Source: an uncultured Solirubrobacter sp. (GTDB lineage Bacteria; Actinomycetota; Thermoleophilia; Solirubrobacterales; Solirubrobacteraceae). From it: 10,556 nucleotides of DNA. This document shows, piece after piece, positions 6,004 to 10,556 of this stretch. The notes beneath the pieces are model-generated. The model was not told the DNA's origin. It saw only the letters and a list, made by a program, of their open reading frames with translations, and did no database searches. The first letter of the stretch is position 1; each line of letters starts with the position of its first letter. Both the position numbers and the translations under genes were made by a program. The stretch is from the NCBI GenBank assembly GCA_937871635.1, contig CALMNS010000204.1, positions 1 through 10,556 on the forward strand, in the 5' to 3' direction.

Positions 6004-7836
6004 TCATTCTGAGATCGCCCGTGACGGGCGACCGCCGTTGTGCGTCAGATCTCCGCGCACCGTGCGTCCGGAGCGGGACGCGACCACGCCGGCCAGCAGG
6101 CCGAGTGGGACCGACGCCGTCGGTGTGACGATTCCGTTGACGAACGCAAGGCCCACTGCGGCGGCCACGATGCCACCGACGACGCCGGCACGGTGAGGAT
6201 CGCTCACCACGGACCGCAGGCCGGCCAGGACGCCGGCCAGGACCAGGGCGAACGCGACCAGGCCGACGATCCCCAGCTCCGCGGCGATGCGGACGTACTC
6301 GTTGTGCGTGGCAAGCGCCCCCTTGGGATCTCGGGCTGCCGCGAAGCGCTCGAACCGCTGCCACCCGATTCCCACGAGGGGAGCACTCGCGAAGGCGTCG
6401 AGGCTGTCCTTGAACGCGGTGATCCGGGAGCCGACGTACTCGCGCTCTATGGCCGCGAAGTCCCTGGGCGTGACGGGTCCGAGCAGGCGCAGCCCGACGC
6501 GCACGGCCTCGCCGTCCGCGCGCCTGATCGTCACGTCGGAAAGGATGATGGCCCCGGCGGCTTCGGGCGCCCACACGTAAAATCGCGCGTCCGACACGGC
6601 CCTGGTCGGACGCCAGCTCACGCTGAAGCGACGTGGGACCCGAGACACAGCCGCCGTGCTGCCGGCCACGCGCCCACCACGTAGCTCGGTGCCGAACCCG
6701 AAGCGCAGCGCCATCGTCCTCGCGGGCGTCCGCGCTTCGAAGTCGACGCGATACCGCCGGCCCGGCCGCATCCGATCAAGCCGCAGACTCGCACCCTGCC
6801 CTGGCTTGAGTGCGCGGATGGTCAGCTCGGACGGCCTGTCGTTGGAGAGCCGGCTGGGGCCCTCCGCAAGCGGTCCGGAGGCGTTGCCGTTCCAGCCGCT
6901 TCGGTCTTCGGCGACCATCTGGGCCTGCTGCACGGAGAAGTCGGCCTCGGTGCGGGCGCGGTCGAAGCGGTCATAGCCCAGCGCGCCGATCGCGAGGACG
7001 ACCGCCACGGCGCCGGCCAACGCCAGGGCCGCTCGGGGTTGGCGACGCGCGACGACGGCCAGGCAGGCCACGGTTCCGATGCCTGCCGCGAGGATGGCGC
7101 CTCGTGAGAAGGTCATCGCGACGGCGGTCGTCGATGCGACGAGCGCCGCGAGAGCGACACCTCGCTGTCGCCATCCTCCCACGAGGAGCGCACCGACGAG
7201 AACGGGAATGCCCGGTGTGACGGCGAAGCCCAGGAAGTTGGGGTTCCCGTATGGACCGCCGATCCGGACGGGCAGACTGGGGACGGGGACCTCCGAGGCG
7301 TTGACGTCCTGGATGCCGGCGAGCCCGAACACGGCAGCGAGGACGCTCCCCCCTGCCGCGGCGGCGGTCAGCAGGCGCCAGCTCTCCGGTCGGCGCCAGA
7401 CGACGACGGCCGCCGCGCCGGACAGCGCGGCGAGCTCCGTGTAGCCGTGCCAGGCGCCCGCGCAGTAGCAGCCGCGGGTGGTGGCGCTGACGGTGATGAC
7501 GACCCAGAGCGCGACGAGGCCTCCGACGAAGAGGGCCACGGCTGGGGGCGGCCGGCGGAGCAGCGTCGCGCGATCGCGCCAGGCCGCGGCGACCAGGCAG
7601 ACGGCAACGGCGACCAGCAGCAACCGGCCGAGCGTGAGCACCGACGTTCCGTTGGTCAGGTAGCTGGCCCAGAGGGGCGCTGCGAATCCCGACGCGGCGA
7701 GGGTGAGCGCCGCGGGCCGCCAAGCGACGGCGCCGGCGCCCGGATGCCTGGCTGGCGGCGTCCGTCGAGCAGTCGGCGCCGCGGTCGGTGCCGACGCCGA
7801 GGCGCTCGCTGACGAGCGAGTCAGTCGCGAACCCAT
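6004..7836 (-). CDS. O-antigen ligase/polymerase-like membrane protein with beta-rich (CBM-like) loop insert
   Basis: Multi-pass protein of 610 residues of the Wzy/WaaL (O-antigen ligase) superfamily, expected to polymerise lipid-linked repeats or transfer a glycan to an acceptor outside the membrane. A Ser/Ala/Pro-rich N-terminus (1-38) precedes membrane segments from about 42. Family signs are GGPYGNPNFLGF at 193-204, MTFSRGA at 241-247 (R245), and THNEYVRIAAELGIVG at 510-525 (H511) after the large loop. That loop (about 286-510) contains a beta-strand-rich block at about 312-448, including YRVDFEART, RRFSVSWRP, ARFYVWAP and IILSDVTIRR, resembling a carbohydrate-binding jelly roll. The ATG at 7836 has only a distant GGAG and no better in-frame start follows. 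It lies upstream of the SDR operon, separated by 147 bp containing leader copy A. Ligase versus polymerase cannot be decided from sequence. Confidence 0.85.
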   Translation of the reverse strand: MGSRLTRSSASASASAPTAAPTARRTPPARHPGAGAVAWRPAALTLAASGFAAPLWASYLTNGTSVLTLGRLLLVAVAVCLVAAAWRDRATLLRRPPPAVALFVGGLVALWVVITVSATTRGCYCAGAWHGYTELAALSGAAAVVVWRRPESWRLLTAAAAGGSVLAAVFGLAGIQDVNASEVPVPSLPVRIGGPYGNPNFLGFAVTPGIPVLVGALLVGGWRQRGVALAALVASTTAVAMTFSRGAILAAGIGTVACLAVVARRQPRAALALAGAVAVVLAIGALGYDRFDRARTEADFSVQQAQMVAEDRSGWNGNASGPLAEGPSRLSNDRPSELTIRALKPGQGASLRLDRMRPGRRYRVDFEARTPARTMALRFGFGTELRGGRVAGSTAAVSRVPRRFSVSWRPTRAVSDARFYVWAPEAAGAIILSDVTIRRADGEAVRVGLRLLGPVTPRDFAAIEREYVGSRITAFKDSLDAFASAPLVGIGWQRFERFAAARDPKGALATHNEYVRIAAELGIVGLVAFALVLAGVLAGLRSVVSDPHRAGVVGGIVAAAVGLAFVNGIVTPTASVPLGLLAGVVASRSGRTVRGDLTHNGGRPSRAISE

Positions 7837-7882
7837 GGCGGCATGCCGCTGCTCCGGACGAGGACGTCGGTCAGGCCGGCGA

Positions 7883-7936
7883 TCACGCCGATGTCGCCCT
7901 ACCGGGACAGGCCAGGCCGTGGATGTTCGGCGTCAA
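7883..7936 (-). other. Possible 17-residue upstream ORF in leader copy B
   Basis: A TTG at 7936-7934 with GGGGAG 8 bases upstream opens a frame of 17 residues, MTPNIHGLACPGRATSA, ending in TGA at 7885-7883. Its first four residues match those of the SDR protein behind leader copy A, and similarity fades about 12 bases into the frame. It stops 46 bases before the ATG of the ligase-like gene. It may be a translated leader peptide, or a remnant of a duplicated SDR gene start. No attenuator hairpin or codon run is obvious. Confidence 0.35.
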
Positions 7937-8026
7937 TGAGTCGACTCCCCTACGAGTTGCGTCGGCGCCGAGCGAGCACCGGCTTGCACGGTCAGTACGG
8001 CGCGACGCAATGTAACGATCTGACAA
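7925..8026 (-). promoter_or_regulatory. Regulatory leader module, copy B (upstream of the ligase-like gene)
   Basis: Second copy of the module at 5845-5956. The 19-bp element (minus strand TTGTCAGATCGTTACATTG) is at 8008-8026, AGCACCGGCTT (plus strand) at 7975-7985, the palindrome TCGGCGCCGA at 7962-7971, and the identical 18-bp block at 7925-7942. The distance from the 19-mer to the TTG is 71 bases, against 81 in copy A, so about 10 bp were gained or lost between them. Here the module sits in a divergent intergenic region and its 19-mer overlaps the -35 of a likely plus-strand promoter, so one factor could affect both directions. Confidence 0.6.
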
Positions 8027-8047
8027 TCTCGAACCGGGGTCTACACT
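8020..8047 (+). promoter_or_regulatory. Candidate sigma-70-type promoter for the plus-strand epimerase operon
   Basis: CTGACA at 8020-8025 (one mismatch to TTGACA) is followed after 16 bp by TACACT at 8042-8047 (TAnnnT class). This would start transcription near 8054, about 35-40 bases before the ATG at 8091. The -35 lies within the conserved 19-mer at 8008-8026. The matching place downstream of copy A's CTGACA has no -10-like sequence, as expected since no plus-strand gene follows there. Confidence 0.45.
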
Positions 8048-8090
8048 CCGCGCCGTTGATGCCCTGGGTCGCACTCCCGCACGAGGCCTG

Positions 8091-9047
8091 ATGCGAGCGC
8101 TCGTCACCGGCGGGGGCGGCTTCATCGGCTCTCACATCGTCGAGCGACTGCTGGCCGAGGGCCATGAGGTCCGCGTGCTCGACAACTTCGCCACCGGACG
8201 ACGCGAGAACCTCGTCGACCTCCTCGGCGACCTCGAGCTGGTCGAGGGCGACATCCAGTCCTACGAGCGCGCCCACGCCGCGGTCCGGGGTTGCGACGTC
8301 GTGTTCCATCAGGCCGCCCTGCCGTCGGTGCCCCGGTCGGTGCAGGACCCCCTCACCTCGAACGCGGTGAACGTGATCGGGACCCTCAACGTGCTGCTCG
8401 CGGCGCGTGACTCCGGGGTCGGGCGCGTCGTCTACGCCTCCTCGTCCTCGGTCTACGGCGCCAATCCGACGATGCCCAAGCACGAGGCGCTTCCGACGCT
8501 TCCGATCTCCCCCTACGCGGTGGCCAAGCTCGCCGGAGAGAGCTACTGCCGGAGCTTCTCGGAGGTCTACGGCCTCGAGACGGTCGCCTTGCGCTACTTC
8601 AACGTGTTCGGGCGCCGCCAGGATCCGCTGTCGCAGTACTCCGCGGTCATCCCTCGCTTCATCGCCATGCTGCTGCGTGGCGAGGCGCCCACGATCTTCG
8701 GCGACGGCGAGCAGTCTCGCGACTTCACTCCCGTCGAGAACGTCGTCGACGCCAATCTCCTCGCGGCGTCGGCTCCCGCCGACCTCGTCAACGGGCTGGC
8801 CTGCAACGTGGCGCTCGGCCAGCAGGCCACGCTCAACGAGCTCTACGGGGCCATCCGAGAGCTGGTCGGGACGAAGCTCGAGCCGCTGTACGCCGAGCCC
8901 CGGACCGGCGACGTCAAGCACTCCAGCGCCGACATCTCGCTGGCCCGCGAGCGCCTCGGCTTCGAGCCGTCCGTTCCGGTCGGGGAGGGCCTGCGCCGGT
9001 GCGTCGAGTACTACGCGCAGCGTGCCTCGGCTCCCCAGCTCCGCTGA
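8091..9047 (+). CDS. NDP-sugar 4-epimerase, WbpP/GalE-like extended SDR
   Basis: Cytoplasmic NAD-dependent epimerase of 318 residues that probably interconverts UDP-GlcNAc/UDP-GalNAc or UDP-Glc/UDP-Gal (or the uronates). Visible motifs are TGGGGFIGSH at 6-15, LDNFATGRREN at 30-40, HQAALPSVPRS at 73-83, the catalytic ASSSSVYG at 116-123 and Y142-x3-K146 in SPYAVAK, RYFNVFGRRQDP at 168-179 and DGEQSRDF at 205-212. The HQAALPSVPRS and YFNVFGRRQDP signatures are closest to the WbpP/TviC-type UDP-GlcNAc 4-epimerases as I recall them. GAGG at 8083-8086 is only 4 bases from the ATG, a weak ribosome site, but the start places the Rossmann motif at the normal N-terminal position. First gene of the rightward operon. 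It is not a close copy of the minus-strand SDR; their active-site surroundings differ. Confidence 0.9.
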   Translation: MRALVTGGGGFIGSHIVERLLAEGHEVRVLDNFATGRRENLVDLLGDLELVEGDIQSYERAHAAVRGCDVVFHQAALPSVPRSVQDPLTSNAVNVIGTLNVLLAARDSGVGRVVYASSSSVYGANPTMPKHEALPTLPISPYAVAKLAGESYCRSFSEVYGLETVALRYFNVFGRRQDPLSQYSAVIPRFIAMLLRGEAPTIFGDGEQSRDFTPVENVVDANLLAASAPADLVNGLACNVALGQQATLNELYGAIRELVGTKLEPLYAEPRTGDVKHSSADISLARERLGFEPSVPVGEGLRRCVEYYAQRASAPQLR

Positions 9048-10227
9048 ACGCCCCACCCGGGTCCTGCGGGTGATCGCCCGGATGAACGCGGGCGGGCCGG
9101 CCCACCATGTCGCGATCCTCTCCGGCCGACTCGATCCGGCGCGGTACGAGACGCTCCTCGTCGCCGGGCGCGTCGGACCGGGGGAGGCGTCCGCCGAGTA
9201 CCTGGCCGCCGACCACGGCGCCCGCCTGAGGACGCTCGCGGCGCTCGGTCCCGAGATCCAGCCGCTCGCGGACCTCCGGGCGCTCGGGGCCCTCGTGCGG
9301 CTCATCCGTCGCCTGCGCCCGGAGATCGTCCACACGCACACCGCCAAGGCCGGCTTCCTCGGGCGACTCGCCGCGGTCCTCGCTCGGTCGCCCCGTCCGC
9401 GGATCGTCCACACGTACCACGGTCATGTCCTGGAGGGATACTTCGGCCCTGCCAAGGCGGGGCTCTACCGAGGCCTCGAACGTCTCGCCGCCAGGGTCTC
9501 GGACACGCTGGTCGGCGTCAGTCAGGCGACGGTCGACGATCTCGTCCGCCTCGGGATCGCTCGGGCCGAGCGGTTTCGGGTCATTCCGCTCGGGCTGGTC
9601 CTCGATGCCTTCCTGGCGCTCGACGAGCGGCCGGACGAGACCTCGCCGCTGCGGCGCGCCACCGGGGCGCGAGCGGACGCGGGGGACGTCGTCGTCACCA
9701 TCTCGGGCCGGCTGGCCCCGATCAAGCGGGTCGAGCTGGCACTCGAGAGCGTCGCCCTCGCCCGGGCCGCCGGGGCCCCGGTGCGGCTGCTGGTGGTGGG
9801 CGACGGGGAGCTGCGGCCCGAGCTCGAAGCGCAGGCCACGGAGCTCGGGCTCGGCGGGGCGGTGACCTTCGCCGGGTTCCAGAGCGACATGCCCTCGGTG
9901 GTGGCGGCGACGGACATCGCGCTGCTGACCTCGGACAACGAGGGCACGCCGGTCGCCCTGATCGAGGCGGCGGCCGGGGCGCGGCCCGCTGTCGCCGTCG
10001 ACGTCGGCGGCGTACGGCACGTCGTCGAGCCGGCGACGGGGCGGCTCTGCCCGCCCGGGGACGCACGTGCCCTGGCCGCCGCCCTCGGCGAGCTCGCCGG
10101 CGACGAGGCCCTCCGGCGGCGCCTGGGGCGCGAGGCCCGCGAGCACGTCCTCGGCCGGTTCGGAGCCGAGCGTCTGCTCGCCGACGTCGACGCGCTCTAC
10201 GCCTCGCTGCTGGGCGGACGGTCGTGA
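9022..10227 (+). CDS. Glycosyltransferase family 4 (GT-B fold)
   Basis: Cytoplasmic or membrane-associated retaining glycosyltransferase of 401 residues that would add a sugar from a nucleotide donor to the growing lipid-linked repeat. The N-terminal domain has RVLRVIARMNAGGPAHHV at 13-30, VHTHTAKAGFLGRLAA at 103-118, HTYHGHVLEGYF at 130-141 and GVSQAT at 165-170. The C-terminal donor domain has ISGRLAPIKR at 227-236 (R230, K235), LLVVGDGEL at 256-264, and the E-x7-E pair E307/E315 in NEGTPVALIE. The frame is open far upstream, but that part lies inside the epimerase. GTG at 9022 is the only sensible start that keeps the conserved N-terminus, and it overlaps the epimerase by 26 bp. The overlap and the GTGA junction with the next gene indicate translational coupling. 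Acceptor and donor sugars are unknown. Confidence 0.9.
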   Translation: MPRLPSSAERPTRVLRVIARMNAGGPAHHVAILSGRLDPARYETLLVAGRVGPGEASAEYLAADHGARLRTLAALGPEIQPLADLRALGALVRLIRRLRPEIVHTHTAKAGFLGRLAAVLARSPRPRIVHTYHGHVLEGYFGPAKAGLYRGLERLAARVSDTLVGVSQATVDDLVRLGIARAERFRVIPLGLVLDAFLALDERPDETSPLRRATGARADAGDVVVTISGRLAPIKRVELALESVALARAAGAPVRLLVVGDGELRPELEAQATELGLGGAVTFAGFQSDMPSVVAATDIALLTSDNEGTPVALIEAAAGARPAVAVDVGGVRHVVEPATGRLCPPGDARALAAALGELAGDEALRRRLGREAREHVLGRFGAERLLADVDALYASLLGGRS

Positions 10228-10556
10228 GCTTCGCGAACGGACTCGGCGCCCGGTCCCGTCCGAACGTCGACGAAGCCACCGTGACCGGGTTCGGCGCGGA
10301 ATGGCGGAGCTTCGACCAGACGGGACTCGGCGACGAGGAGCGGGGCGCCCTCGCGGGCCAGTACTTCGCCGTCTTCCCGTGGGCAGCGCTACCGCCCGGC
10401 GCGGAGGGCTTCGACCTCGGGTGCGGCAGCGGACGCTGGGCGGCGTGGGTGGCGCCGCGCGTGGGCCGGTTGCACTGCGTGGACGCGAGCGAGGAGGCGC
10501 TCGGCGTCGCGCGCCGCCGCCTCGCCGACCGGGCGAACGTCACGTTCCACCACGCG
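10224..10556 (+). CDS. Class I SAM-dependent methyltransferase (3' end beyond window)
   Basis: The GTG at 10224-10226 overlaps the TGA of the glycosyltransferase (GTGA). The frame stays open to the window edge, giving the first 111 residues. After an N-terminal block FGAEWRSFDQTGL at 23-35 comes a Rossmann SAM-binding motif FDLGCGSGRWA, followed by HCVDASEEAL, where the Asp should contact the SAM ribose. This is the Methyltransf_11/25 type often found in polysaccharide loci, where such enzymes methylate a sugar hydroxyl or cap a chain; that role is inferred. The acceptor-recognition half lies outside the window. Confidence 0.85.
   Translation, partial: MSFANGLGARSRPNVDEATVTGFGAEWRSFDQTGLGDEERGALAGQYFAVFPWAALPPGAEGFDLGCGSGRWAAWVAPRVGRLHCVDASEEALGVARRRLADRANVTFHHA

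Noticed and set aside
5938..8026. Repeats at 5845-5956 and 7925-8026 as ends of a mobile element or att sites
   Set aside because: They are direct, diverged, contain a ribosome site and start codon, and enclose only a polysaccharide gene; there is no transposase, integrase or target duplication. A regulatory duplication fits better.
8407..9021. N-terminal extension of the GT4 reading frame
   Set aside because: This part is Ser/Arg/Pro-rich, lies wholly inside the epimerase in another frame, and precedes the normal GT4 N-terminus. GTG 9022 is taken as the start.
7992..9413. Minus-strand open frame (473 codons) across the epimerase and the start of the GT4 gene
   Set aside because: It has no recognisable motif and spans two convincingly coding plus-strand genes, so it is a GC-driven shadow.
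1..10556. CRISPR array, tRNA or rRNA gene, or phage defence system
   Set aside because: No spaced repeats, tRNA-like cloverleaf, rRNA sequence or defence-type gene was seen on either strand.

Overview
The window is very GC-rich, and its codons end almost always in G or C. Several genes start with GTG or TTG. Together with the protein content this suggests a high-GC actinobacterium, possibly Thermoleophilia (Solirubrobacter/Conexibacter-like). That placement is inference from sequence style only. The locus is a surface polysaccharide (exopolysaccharide, capsule or O-antigen-like) biosynthesis region.

Layout. (1) A plus-strand operon ends at the left edge: the last codons of an unidentified gene (stop at 80-82), then a secreted clan GH-A-type glycoside hydrolase-like protein (94-1188). 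(2) Converging on it is a tight minus-strand operon of three genes: an extended-SDR nucleotide-sugar epimerase/decarboxylase (5856 down to 4840), a 994-residue fusion of a WecA/MraY-type phosphoglycosyltransferase with an O-antigen ligase/polymerase-type domain and a C-terminal TPR tail (4859 down to 1875), and a small secreted single-pass protein with a Ser-Gly repeat (1870 down to 1211). (3) Upstream on the same strand is a second O-antigen ligase/polymerase-like protein (7836 down to 6004), with a beta-rich, carbohydrate-binding-module-like insert in its large loop. (4) Divergent from it is a plus-strand operon with overlapping genes: a WbpP/GalE-type NDP-sugar 4-epimerase (8091-9047), a GT4 glycosyltransferase (9022-10227) and a SAM methyltransferase cut by the right edge (10224-10556).

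How the genes fit together. The two SDR enzymes would supply nucleotide sugars. The WecA-like half of the fusion would load the first sugar-phosphate onto a polyprenyl phosphate. The GT4 enzyme would extend the repeat unit and the methyltransferase might decorate it. The two Wzy/WaaL-like domains would polymerise chains or transfer them to an acceptor, and the secreted hydrolase-like protein might trim or bind the product. No flippase or chain-length regulator is visible here.

The most unusual structure outside the genes is a duplicated 5' regulatory module of about 100-110 bp. One copy lies upstream of the minus-strand epimerase (5845-5956) and one upstream of the second polymerase-like gene (7925-8026). 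The copies share a 19-bp element, a 10-bp palindrome, and a Shine-Dalgarno/TTG start with identical 8-nt spacing. This fixes the likely TTG start of the epimerase at 5856 and predicts a 17-residue upstream ORF in the second copy. No gene-free stretch exceeds 300 bases; the longest is 7837-8090, which holds this module and a divergent promoter candidate.
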